Source of the DNA: a virus
DNA: 21,568 nucleotides
Strand: one strand, 5' to 3'
IMG/VR virus record: IMGVR_UViG_3300027906_000178
Span: 1-21,568 of that record
In this document: positions 14,034 through 20,491 of the stretch, piece by piece
How the letters are laid out: each line of letters starts with the position of its first letter
Numbering within the stretch: the first letter of the stretch is position 1
The notes under the pieces: generated by a model
Seen by the model: the letters and a program-made list of their open reading frames with translations, nothing else
The model's database searches: none
Told to the model about the DNA's origin: nothing
Position numbers and translations under genes: made by a program

Positions 14034-15271
14034 TTATCCCATGCCTTTATTGCAGTAAAGTTGTTAAAACTAAATTCCATTCTATCAACTAACTTTACAG
14101 CGTCACCAGACACCCTATCAATTGCAACATAACCCTCTGGGTTAACCACTTTAAATCCATTACTAGTCTTGATAAAGGTATCTGTTAAACCTTTAACACT
14201 ATTTAGTTTTTTAACAATCCCCATCTTTGCATTTACAAGGTGCATCTGAAATGCAGTCACTTGTTGCAGATTGGGTAACATCTTTTTAAATTCTCTAACG
14301 TATTCTATCTTCTTTGTTTCCAGAACATCTTTGGATTTCTGGGTCTTTAGTTTTTCAATCTCTTTTTGAAAATGATTCTCTACATGAGTAACGTAACCAT
14401 TTGCGTGTCCTTTGGGGTCTGAAACAGCCTGCCCAGCACGAACCTTGGTATTGTTATATGTCTTATAACTTGCACCAGCTAACTTACCAGTAAGTGAATC
14501 TTGTAACCTCAAAAACTTCTTGAGTAGTGGTGCATTAATTCTTTGGAATGTTTTACCAGCGTTAGATAAGTGTGCAGTAACCTCAGCAGTTTCTTTTGAA
14601 GTCATAGTTGCTTTACCAGAAACATCTTTGTAAGTTGCATCATCCATCCATACTGTTTTTGATTTTGTAAGTCCAGAAATATTTGCACCAAATGATGCTT
14701 TCATATCTTGTAATGTAGAACCTTTATATGTTGTATGCCATACCACACCAATCTTTGCACTATTGATACTTCTACCAATATCAGATGTAGGGTCAACTGC
14801 ATATACAATTGTATTAGGTTGGAATGTGATAAATGACTTACCATCAATCTTATCTTTACCTTTGTCCTCAGAAGTAAACATCAAGTCACCTTGAAGAACT
14901 CCCTTGATACCAAGTTTTGAAAACTCTGTAAATGATGTTGTAAACTTAGATTTCAAAGTACCACTTAGTTCAGTTGCATCTGCAATTTCTTTGACACTTT
15001 TATACAGTAATGGTTTTTCATTGAATACTGATTTCTTTGCGACAAAGAACTTACCATCACTTGGGTCTTCTCCAGCAAAGATTGCAGGAGCACCATCCCA
15101 TTTGACTGTCATATTGACTGAAGACCTTGCTTCTCCAGCAAGCATATCTCTTAGGGAACGAACAAAGTTAATTGCAGCTCTACCCCCAGGCACACCAAAG
15201 TTTAATATCTCATCTTCGATATGTTCTAAGTGTAGGTTCTTACCTTCTTTTCCCTCTAGTAAATTCATCAT
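14030..15271 (-). CDS. Ligase-superfamily-like protein (KxDG nucleotidyltransferase motifs)
   Basis: This 413-residue protein has motifs in the order and spacing expected of covalent nucleotidyltransferases (DNA/RNA ligases, capping enzymes). A motif I-like VKWDGAPAIF lies at 56-65, with Lys57 as the would-be AMP-linked residue. KFFVAKKSVF is at 74-83 and GVLQGDLMF at 124-132, in the place of motif III. A motif IV-like PEGYVAID lies at 378-385 (Glu379) and a motif V-like AVKLVDRMEF at 391-400 (Lys393). The conserved frame (HLEHIEDEILNFGVPGG, ITFQPNTIVYAVDP) matches my memory of an uncharacterised cyanophage family, possibly DUF6267; I could not check this. Between motifs III and IV lies a helical insert of about 150 residues. 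The N-terminus MMNLLEGKE contains an L-L-E site. The start overlaps the upstream stop as TAATG. Confidence 0.65.
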   Translation of the reverse strand: MMNLLEGKEGKNLHLEHIEDEILNFGVPGGRAAINFVRSLRDMLAGEARSSVNMTVKWDGAPAIFAGEDPSDGKFFVAKKSVFNEKPLLYKSVKEIADATELSGTLKSKFTTSFTEFSKLGIKGVLQGDLMFTSEDKGKDKIDGKSFITFQPNTIVYAVDPTSDIGRSINSAKIGVVWHTTYKGSTLQDMKASFGANISGLTKSKTVWMDDATYKDVSGKATMTSKETAEVTAHLSNAGKTFQRINAPLLKKFLRLQDSLTGKLAGASYKTYNNTKVRAGQAVSDPKGHANGYVTHVENHFQKEIEKLKTQKSKDVLETKKIEYVREFKKMLPNLQQVTAFQMHLVNAKMGIVKKLNSVKGLTDTFIKTSNGFKVVNPEGYVAIDRVSGDAVKLVDRMEFSFNNFTAIKAWDK

Positions 15272-16593
15272 TAGTCACCATACTTCGCATAAGGCCCAGA
15301 TAAATCTGATGATGCAGATGCATATCCAGCGATTGCATCACATACCTCATTTTGTTTTCTACTGTTAATCATACTTGAAACTATAAACATTGCCCAATAC
15401 TTAGAGTATAAGAAATCTGGTTTCTCTTTGTCAAGTAATTTATTAAATTCTTCTTGTTCCATCTTTTTCTTAGTTTCTAATGAAAGATACAATTCATAGA
15501 ACTCTTGTAAGAATTGTGGAGTAGGTTTAGATGCAAGACCCTTAACTTGTTTTGCAGATAACTTATTTGAAATTCCAGTAATCTTTTCTAATATTGCAAG
15601 GATAATACCACCACCGATTTTACCAGCGGCCGCAGTTCTACCCTTAACCTCACCTTGGAATTGAAAGTTACCGAATGTTCTAAGTTGAATGTTTCCAGCA
15701 CCCTTCATCTGAAAATACATATCTTTTGAATTAAAGAAATCTCTGGTATATAAAGTATAACCACCAAATGTAACTGGTCTACGAATAAATCCAGTTATAT
15801 TATATTCACCAAAGGGAACAGAACCTTTTGCTTTTTTAAGTGAAATACCTACCAAATTTTTTGCATCATACATTTCTTTGAAATGATTATTAAACTCACC
15901 AAGAGTTTCAAACTGTGAGAAGTTAGGAGTAAAACCTTTCTTCACTGCCCATATATCTGCTGGACTCCATTTGTTAATATTAGAAAATGCTTTTTCTTTT
16001 CTATTAAGTTCTTTGAATTTACCTTCAATATCTTTCACAAGAGGAGAACCTTTGTGATAAGTAAAACTTCCAGACATTTTCTTTTTCATAAGTTGTGCGA
16101 TTAAAGTAGATGACTCAATCCATGAATCATCTAGTGCAGCTTCTATTTTTGATAATTGTGTGTCTATTTCAAAGTCTTTAGATTTTAATGCTTTGAAATC
16201 TATGTCTTCTGGTTTTACACCACTTTGCATTTCAGAACAGTAAACACATTGCATACATTCTGTTATGTCTGTATTTTCTGCACCCCCACCAGAACCACGA
16301 CCACCACCAAACATAGATGTTTTCATAACATCTTTTAGTGTGATTTCTACACCGTCTTTTGTAAGGAATACTTTTTTGAATTTTCTATTAAAATAAAATG
16401 CAGTATCTAAGTCACCACTTTCAAAAGCAACTTTATCTACATCATTAATGAAAGAAAGAGGAGTTGTGCCTTTAGAAGTTTCCAAAGGTGTACCTTTTTC
16501 AATTGCAGTTTTTAATATGTTTATGTTGTCTCTTTTCAGAAGTTGCGTTTTATCCATAGAAGCTTCTGAAAGAAAACCTTTAAATCCTAACAT
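15271..16593 (-). CDS. Unknown protein with Gly-rich loop and Cys cluster
   Basis: I do not recognise this 440-residue protein with certainty. It starts MLGFKGFLSEASMDKTQLL, whose first ten residues resemble the T4 capsid-targeting leader and end in L-S-E. A glycine-rich loop (MFGGGRGSGGGAENTDITEC, 94-113) runs straight into a CxxCxxC cluster (Cys113, Cys116, Cys119). NKWSPADIWAVKKGF at 207-221 looks like a conserved core motif, and FQFQGEVKGRTAAAGKIGGG at 310-329 is another Gly/Lys-rich segment. A helical C-terminal region follows. It is the first gene after the late-type octamer at 16622 and is translationally coupled to the ligase-like gene, so the two may act together. Confidence 0.7.
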   Translation of the reverse strand: MLGFKGFLSEASMDKTQLLKRDNINILKTAIEKGTPLETSKGTTPLSFINDVDKVAFESGDLDTAFYFNRKFKKVFLTKDGVEITLKDVMKTSMFGGGRGSGGGAENTDITECMQCVYCSEMQSGVKPEDIDFKALKSKDFEIDTQLSKIEAALDDSWIESSTLIAQLMKKKMSGSFTYHKGSPLVKDIEGKFKELNRKEKAFSNINKWSPADIWAVKKGFTPNFSQFETLGEFNNHFKEMYDAKNLVGISLKKAKGSVPFGEYNITGFIRRPVTFGGYTLYTRDFFNSKDMYFQMKGAGNIQLRTFGNFQFQGEVKGRTAAAGKIGGGIILAILEKITGISNKLSAKQVKGLASKPTPQFLQEFYELYLSLETKKKMEQEEFNKLLDKEKPDFLYSKYWAMFIVSSMINSRKQNEVCDAIAGYASASSDLSGPYAKYGD

Positions 16594-16620
16594 CCAATTA
16601 CCCCATCTATAATAATAGTA

Positions 16621-16830
16621 TTATTTATGCGTTAGGAAACTTGGAAAACCGTAGTCACCAAATGGTTTATGTTCTGTCATCCATTTAGCAACAACCTTTG
16701 CATCATCTTCAAAATCGTATTCTCTAATAATCTTTCTAGAGGGAAGTTCGATTACTTCCCACTTTTTAGATTCTACGTTGATGTCGTAGTGATATTTTAT
16801 GTTAGACCTTGATGTCCGAAAATTTCTCAT
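16621..16830 (-). CDS. Small conserved phage protein
   Basis: This 69-residue protein runs from the ATG at 16830. An upstream in-frame ATG at 16893 would add 21 residues but would overlap the helicase gene by 92 bases; the later start overlaps it by 29. The core KKWEVIELPSRKIIREYDFE, followed by DDAKVVAKWM and a GDYGFPSFL ending, resembles a short conserved protein I recall from T4-like marine phages. It is beta-strand then helix in character, with no membrane span or catalytic motif. No strong ribosome site is visible, so it may depend on coupling to the helicase gene. The function is unknown. Confidence 0.6.
   Translation of the reverse strand: MRNFRTSRSNIKYHYDINVESKKWEVIELPSRKIIREYDFEDDAKVVAKWMTEHKPFGDYGFPSFLTHK
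16622..16629 (-). promoter_or_regulatory. Late-type promoter octamer CATAAATA at the module border
   Basis: The minus strand reads CATAAATA, overlapping the stop codon of the 69-residue gene and lying 29 bases ahead of the ATG at 16593. It stands exactly between the replication genes and the block of proposed head-cargo genes, where an early-to-late switch would be expected. Confidence 0.5.
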
Positions 16831-18208
16831 ACTTGCTAGTCTTTCCAGCAAATGGAGTGTTGTCGAATACAGGCTCTTCATTGATTTGTCCACTATCTAC
16901 CAAGTCCTTTTGTGCTTCTTGTTCAACATCATACAGTTTCATCTTCGCTCTGTCAATACCTAATATAAATCTTTTATTCATAGTAGGGTCATTATAACGA
17001 TTCTTTAACTGTTTTACACAGATTTGGTTGAGGTCTTCAAGTTCTTCTGTAGAAATGAGAGCAAACATAAGGTCAGCCGTAGCTGGTAGACCAAAACTTT
17101 CTGACGTATCTTCCAACCCAATGTCGCTTGAGACAAACCCCCCTCTAGTAGTTTGTGTCGCTGACATAATCGGTACGTTTGTTTCAACGGCAAGGCCTCT
17201 AAGTTCCTCTGCAATCGCTTTGATATAAAAGTATGAACCAACATTTGCATTTCCTTTAAACCTTGAAGACGCACATATATTCAGATAGTCAATAAAAATA
17301 ATGTCTGGTTTAAAACTTCTCTTTAATGCGAGTTCTTTAATCAGACTTCTAAAGTTACCAACATGAGCTGATGCAGTTGGGTATTCTTTGACAATCAACT
17401 TTCCATTTGTCTTTTTATTTATTTTTGTAAGATAACTTTCAAACATCTTCTTAGGGAGTGTGTGCAAGTCATCTATCGTTACATTCATTAAGTTTGCATC
17501 AATACGTTCTGCAATGCGTTCTTCTGCCATCTCTAATGTGATATACAGAACATTTTTACCTTGCATAAGCGTAGATGCAGCCATATGACACATAAACAAC
17601 GACTTACCAACTCCAGTTCCAGCAAGTGCAATATTTAGTGTCTTTTGTGGTAAACCACCTTTCGTTATCTTATTGAAATAATCTAGGTCAAATGGTATCT
17701 TAATCTCTTTCTTATGATAGAAATCATACCTATCTAAACCATCTTCAACATAGTCGTGTCCTACTGATAAGTCAAACGATACAGCAAGTGCATCTGAAAG
17801 TATAGAAGGAATTGCTTCTGGAGTTCTACTCTTATCTTTCCCATCAATAATACCTATTCCATCAAGTACTGCGTTATAAATCGCTTTGTCTTTACAGAAC
17901 TTTTCGGTTTCGTCATGTAACCATTGTAAGTCCACTTCGGTCTTATCAAGTGAACTAATGATATCCACAACTTTTTTATACTCTTCGTCATTGATATCTT
18001 TTCTATTATCAATTCCAATAGTAAGAGTTTCTTTTGTTGGTAGAGAATTATATTTCTCTAAAAACTTTTCAATTTCTTCAAAGACAACTCTCTCTTGTCT
18101 ATTTGCAAAATACTCTGCTTTTATGAAAGGAAGTACCTTTCTAGTATAATCCTCATTATAAATTAAATTTGTGAGAGTTGTTCTCTCAATCGTTTGCGTT
18201 GTTGACAT
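16802..18208 (-). CDS. 41: Replicative DNA helicase, DnaB/T4 gp41-like
   Basis: This is a 468-residue hexameric RecA-fold helicase that should unwind the fork 5' to 3' together with a primase. The N-terminal domain is helical (about 1-150). The ATPase domain shows Walker A AGTGVGKS at 196-203, the catalytic segment YITLEMAEERIAERI at 222-236, Walker B IIFIDYLN at 303-310 and the SATQTTR sensor-like motif at 349-355. Its length is close to that of T4 gp41. I prefer the ATG at 18208 (MSTTQTIERTTL); a TTG at 18229 and an ATG at 18223 are possible alternatives. It overlaps the preceding gene by 23 bases. It lies downstream of UvsX, as in other T4-like phages. Confidence 0.88.
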   Translation of the reverse strand: MSTTQTIERTTLTNLIYNEDYTRKVLPFIKAEYFANRQERVVFEEIEKFLEKYNSLPTKETLTIGIDNRKDINDEEYKKVVDIISSLDKTEVDLQWLHDETEKFCKDKAIYNAVLDGIGIIDGKDKSRTPEAIPSILSDALAVSFDLSVGHDYVEDGLDRYDFYHKKEIKIPFDLDYFNKITKGGLPQKTLNIALAGTGVGKSLFMCHMAASTLMQGKNVLYITLEMAEERIAERIDANLMNVTIDDLHTLPKKMFESYLTKINKKTNGKLIVKEYPTASAHVGNFRSLIKELALKRSFKPDIIFIDYLNICASSRFKGNANVGSYFYIKAIAEELRGLAVETNVPIMSATQTTRGGFVSSDIGLEDTSESFGLPATADLMFALISTEELEDLNQICVKQLKNRYNDPTMNKRFILGIDRAKMKLYDVEQEAQKDLVDSGQINEEPVFDNTPFAGKTSKYEKFSDIKV

Positions 18209-18491
18209 ATTGTAAGTTTCCATCCTCAAGTTGTTTATCCATTATATCATAAAGTATGTCACCAATCAAGTTAAAAAAGTCATCTTTAAAATATTCTTTT
18301 GCTAACCCATTGGAATCTAATATTTCCCAATCAAATTGTAATCTCAATTTATCCTTCTCTTCAATTGGAGTAACTTTTCCATATCTGTAAACTACCCCTT
18401 GATAAAAACCAGCTTCTTTGGTTAAACCAATACCTTGCCATTTTGCACCTTTATTTTCTACAAAGGTATATTTTTTTTCAATATCAGACAT
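18186..18491 (-). CDS. Conserved small phage protein between oxygenase and helicase
   Basis: This 101-residue protein starts [21 protein letters not shown] beta-rich first half (YQGVVYRYGKVTPIE, KLRLQFDWEIL) is followed by a helical FKDDFFNLIGDILYDIMDKQL (68-88) and an acidic end (YVNNAND). I recall this pattern, with GDIL and a terminal VNxxN, from an uncharacterised protein of marine T4-like phages placed near replication genes. Its ATG lies 8 bases inside the end of the oxygenase gene, with AGGAAG upstream. The function is unknown. The position suggests a recombination or replication accessory, but it is not recognisably UvsY. Confidence 0.7.
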   Translation of the reverse strand: MSDIEKKYTFVENKGAKWQGIGLTKEAGFYQGVVYRYGKVTPIEEKDKLRLQFDWEILDSNGLAKEYFKDDFFNLIGDILYDIMDKQLEDGNLQYVNNAND

Positions 18492-19032
18492 AGTGTAAAT
18501 AACTTCCTATAATATACTTAGGTTTTGTTCCCATAACAGCATTACCAGAATGTAAGTGAGTCCACATTGGTGGGAACATACACATTCTACCAACTTTAGG
18601 TTTTATTTTTTTACCATTGAAACAATGAAACTCTGTTTCTCCACCTTCTGGCTCATTCAGATACAAAAAGAAAACTAGAAACCTTCTTGCAGTATTATAA
18701 TCCATAACATCTACATGGTTTCTAAATTGGTCTTTACCGTCTGGTAAATATCTTTTCATTCTATATTGTTCAAATCCAAACTTTTTAGGAAACATTCTAT
18801 CAACAATTTGACAATCATCTTTATATCTTTCTATACAAGACCTAAATGATAAATCTAAATCATCATAGAATATTCTCCAATCATTATGTTTCATTAAGTT
18901 GATTTGAGTAAAACTCATGGCAACATTATCTTGAATTTCATACTGACTATTAGATTGCTCAAATTTATCTATGAGACTTTGACAAATATCCTCATCTAGA
19001 ATATTATCATAACTCCGTATGTACGTTTCCAT
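18484..19032 (-). CDS. 2-oxoglutarate/Fe(II)-dependent oxygenase (prolyl-4-hydroxylase-like)
   Basis: This 182-residue protein runs from the ATG at 19032 ([12 protein letters not shown]). An earlier ATG at 19059 would add nine residues. The iron ligands are visible: HVD at 106-108 (His106, Asp108) and a distal His in WTHLHSG (His159 or His161). The 2-oxoglutarate-binding basic residue is in KPKYIIGSY (Lys172). [14 protein letters not shown] (122-135) is the usual core of the prolyl-4-hydroxylase-like superfamily. Such enzymes hydroxylate or demethylate protein or nucleic acid with 2-oxoglutarate and oxygen; the substrate is unknown here. The gene overlaps the end of uvsX by 26 bases, so it is expressed with recombination and replication genes, and a DNA or protein target tied to them is possible. 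Confidence 0.8.
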   Translation of the reverse strand: METYIRSYDNILDEDICQSLIDKFEQSNSQYEIQDNVAMSFTQINLMKHNDWRIFYDDLDLSFRSCIERYKDDCQIVDRMFPKKFGFEQYRMKRYLPDGKDQFRNHVDVMDYNTARRFLVFFLYLNEPEGGETEFHCFNGKKIKPKVGRMCMFPPMWTHLHSGNAVMGTKPKYIIGSYLHYV

Positions 19033-20035
19033 ATTTGAATTCTTTCTCTGCACATTCATCTAACTGTTTCATAATATCTTCAGTGAAAAACTTCTCTGGA
19101 TTATTATTAATCGTTTTACCAAAAGTTTTAGAACCATCTGGTAATTCAATACGAGTTGAAACATTTTTGAATATATCATATTTTAGTGCTAAGTCAAGTA
19201 GTCCATAATATTTATCCAAACCTTTATCATAAGTCAAACGAACATCAACCATCTTGTTTTCAATAGTCAACCTTGACTTGTGATTTTTACAGTGAACAAT
19301 ATTACCGATTACTTCAGTTCCATCTTTCTCTTTTTTCTTTGAAAGGTATACAATTGAAGAAGCTGCATACTTCAGACCAGAACCACCACCCATTTCTTTC
19401 TGTGGGAACATTGAACCCACAACATCATAGGTATGGTTAGTAATTACCATAGGAACTTTTGCACGACCAAGTTTCAAAGTCAATACACGAAATGCAGCTT
19501 TAAGAACTTGTGCTCTAGTCATATCCCTAGTCTCTTTTCCATCAGCAGTATCTTCTACTTCTTTTGTAGTAGATAACATACCAAGTGAATCAAGACAAAG
19601 TAGAATAGGTTTTCTATCTGCTTCATTCTGTTCTAAATATTTTTCTAGTACTTTGAGTGCTTGAGTTCTAAATTCTTGCACAGTAGTTACTGGAAACAGT
19701 ACCATACGATTTGGGTCAATACCTCTATCAATTACCATCTGTGAAGTAATCGCACTTTCACTTTCAAAGTATATAACACCAGCATCTGGATTTGCATCCA
19801 GAAAGTTTTTAACCATACCCATTACAAAAAATGTTTTACCAGTTGCACTTTCACCAGCGATTGCAGTAATCTTATTTGCAGGCAATCCACCGTGAATACT
19901 ACCACTTAGTAATGCATTAAAAATATAAGAACCAGTATCTATAAACGAATCTACATCTCCTGCTTCTACACCATCTGCAACTAGACCAGCATATTCATTA
20001 CCAGCCTGTTTTGCAATATTTTTCAAAAAATCCAT
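19007..20035 (-). CDS. uvsX: UvsX recombinase (RecA family)
   Basis: This 342-residue RecA-family strand-exchange protein drives recombination-dependent replication and repair in T4-like phages. Walker A is GESATGKT at 61-68, the catalytic Glu lies in IYFESESA at 88-95, Walker B is ILLCLDSLG at 144-152, and the DNA-binding L2 region includes [15 protein letters not shown] at 213-227. It is shorter than T4 UvsX (391 residues), mainly at the C-terminus, as in other marine relatives. The ATG overlaps the MazG-like stop as TAATG, with GAGG upstream. The oxygenase gene begins within its last codons. Confidence 0.93.
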   Translation of the reverse strand: MDFLKNIAKQAGNEYAGLVADGVEAGDVDSFIDTGSYIFNALLSGSIHGGLPANKITAIAGESATGKTFFVMGMVKNFLDANPDAGVIYFESESAITSQMVIDRGIDPNRMVLFPVTTVQEFRTQALKVLEKYLEQNEADRKPILLCLDSLGMLSTTKEVEDTADGKETRDMTRAQVLKAAFRVLTLKLGRAKVPMVITNHTYDVVGSMFPQKEMGGGSGLKYAASSIVYLSKKKEKDGTEVIGNIVHCKNHKSRLTIENKMVDVRLTYDKGLDKYYGLLDLALKYDIFKNVSTRIELPDGSKTFGKTINNNPEKFFTEDIMKQLDECAEKEFKYGNVHTEL

Positions 20036-20439
20036 TAAATGTCATCCTCATCTCTGTTGTCAGAACGAAACTCATCAAATCCGCCAGGATATCTGGCTTC
20101 AAGTTTCGCAGTATTAATATCAATCAGTTCTTCTATATCAGTTCCTAATGCAAGACAACCTTGTGCAATATACCACATAATATCTCCAAGTTCTGATTTC
20201 AGATGAGTGACAACATCCTCATCCATTTCTTTACCTTGAAAGAAACATTTCTTTACAATATCATTGAATTCTCCAACTTCTCCAGATAGACCGATAGATG
20301 CAGTAAGTAACCTTGTTGGTTCTACACCTTGTTCTTCTATAATATCAACTGCATCACTAAAATCATCAATGTTCTTAGTTGCATCACTGGATACTTCATC
20401 AACGAATTCTTGATAATCTTTTAATAAACTATCATCCAT
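20035..20439 (-). CDS. mazG: MazG-like nucleotide pyrophosphohydrolase
   Basis: This 134-residue protein belongs to the all-alpha NTP pyrophosphohydrolase group. The metal-binding acidic set is visible: [15 protein letters not shown] at 50-64 (Glu54, Glu57) and [14 protein letters not shown] at 80-93 (Glu83, Asp86). The helix [14 protein letters not shown] at 108-121 is the typical phage ending. Such enzymes cleave (d)NTPs to the monophosphate. In marine phages a role in tuning host nucleotide or alarmone pools has been proposed, though the true substrate is debated. A strong ribosome site (AGGAGAT) and a sigma70-like promoter lie just upstream, so it is the first gene of the MazG-UvsX-oxygenase-helicase unit. 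Confidence 0.87.
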   Translation of the reverse strand: MDDSLLKDYQEFVDEVSSDATKNIDDFSDAVDIIEEQGVEPTRLLTASIGLSGEVGEFNDIVKKCFFQGKEMDEDVVTHLKSELGDIMWYIAQGCLALGTDIEELIDINTAKLEARYPGGFDEFRSDNRDEDDI

Positions 20440-20459
20440 TTGTATCTCCTATTTTGTAT

Positions 20460-20488
20460 AATATACATTATTTATTTGTAAAAGTCAA
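20460..20488 (-). promoter_or_regulatory. Sigma70-type promoter ahead of mazG-uvsX operon
   Basis: In the 52-base gap the minus strand carries a -35 box TTGACT (20488-20483), a 17-base spacer and a -10 box TATATT (20465-20460). This is one or two changes per box from consensus with ideal spacing. It lies about 20 bases before the mazG ATG, with AGGAGAT between. An inverted repeat, TGTATA-N-TATACA (20455-20467), covers the -10 box and could be an operator. This fits early or middle transcription by host RNA polymerase. Confidence 0.65.
20469..20476 (-). promoter_or_regulatory. Late-type octamer AATAAATA inside the sigma70 spacer
   Basis: Within the spacer of the sigma70-like promoter the minus strand reads AATAAATA, a match to NATAAATA. 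It may be chance in an AT-only spacer. If real, it would let the replication operon also be read late. Confidence 0.25.
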
Positions 20489-20491
20489 GTC

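Noticed and set aside
14904-15368. Open frame of 154 codons on the plus strand
   Set aside because: It lies wholly opposite the ligase-like gene and the end of the 440-residue gene, both with strong protein signatures. It has no ribosome site, and its serine/leucine-rich translation is typical of antisense to AT-rich genes.
15600-15760. Possible PD-(D/E)xK nuclease motif in the 440-residue protein (Asp291 ... Glu315-x-Lys317)
   Set aside because: The spacing can be fitted but no supporting PD strand or conserved Gln is visible; such patterns are common by chance in Lys-rich proteins.
16831-16893. N-terminal extension of the 69-residue protein from the ATG at 16893
   Set aside because: It would overlap the helicase gene by 92 bases, the added residues look like shifted-frame translation of the helicase end, and no ribosome site precedes it.
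17014-17274. Minus-strand frame of 86 codons inside the helicase gene
   Set aside because: It is a shifted frame across the Walker B region of the helicase. The helicase frame is clearly the coding one.
17416-17423. AATAAATA octamer inside the helicase gene
   Set aside because: It is internal to a gene with no start codon at promoter distance; octamers like this are expected by chance at this base composition.
19209-19216. GATAAATA octamer inside uvsX
   Set aside because: It is in coding sequence about 180 bases before the next start, so it is more likely chance than a late promoter.
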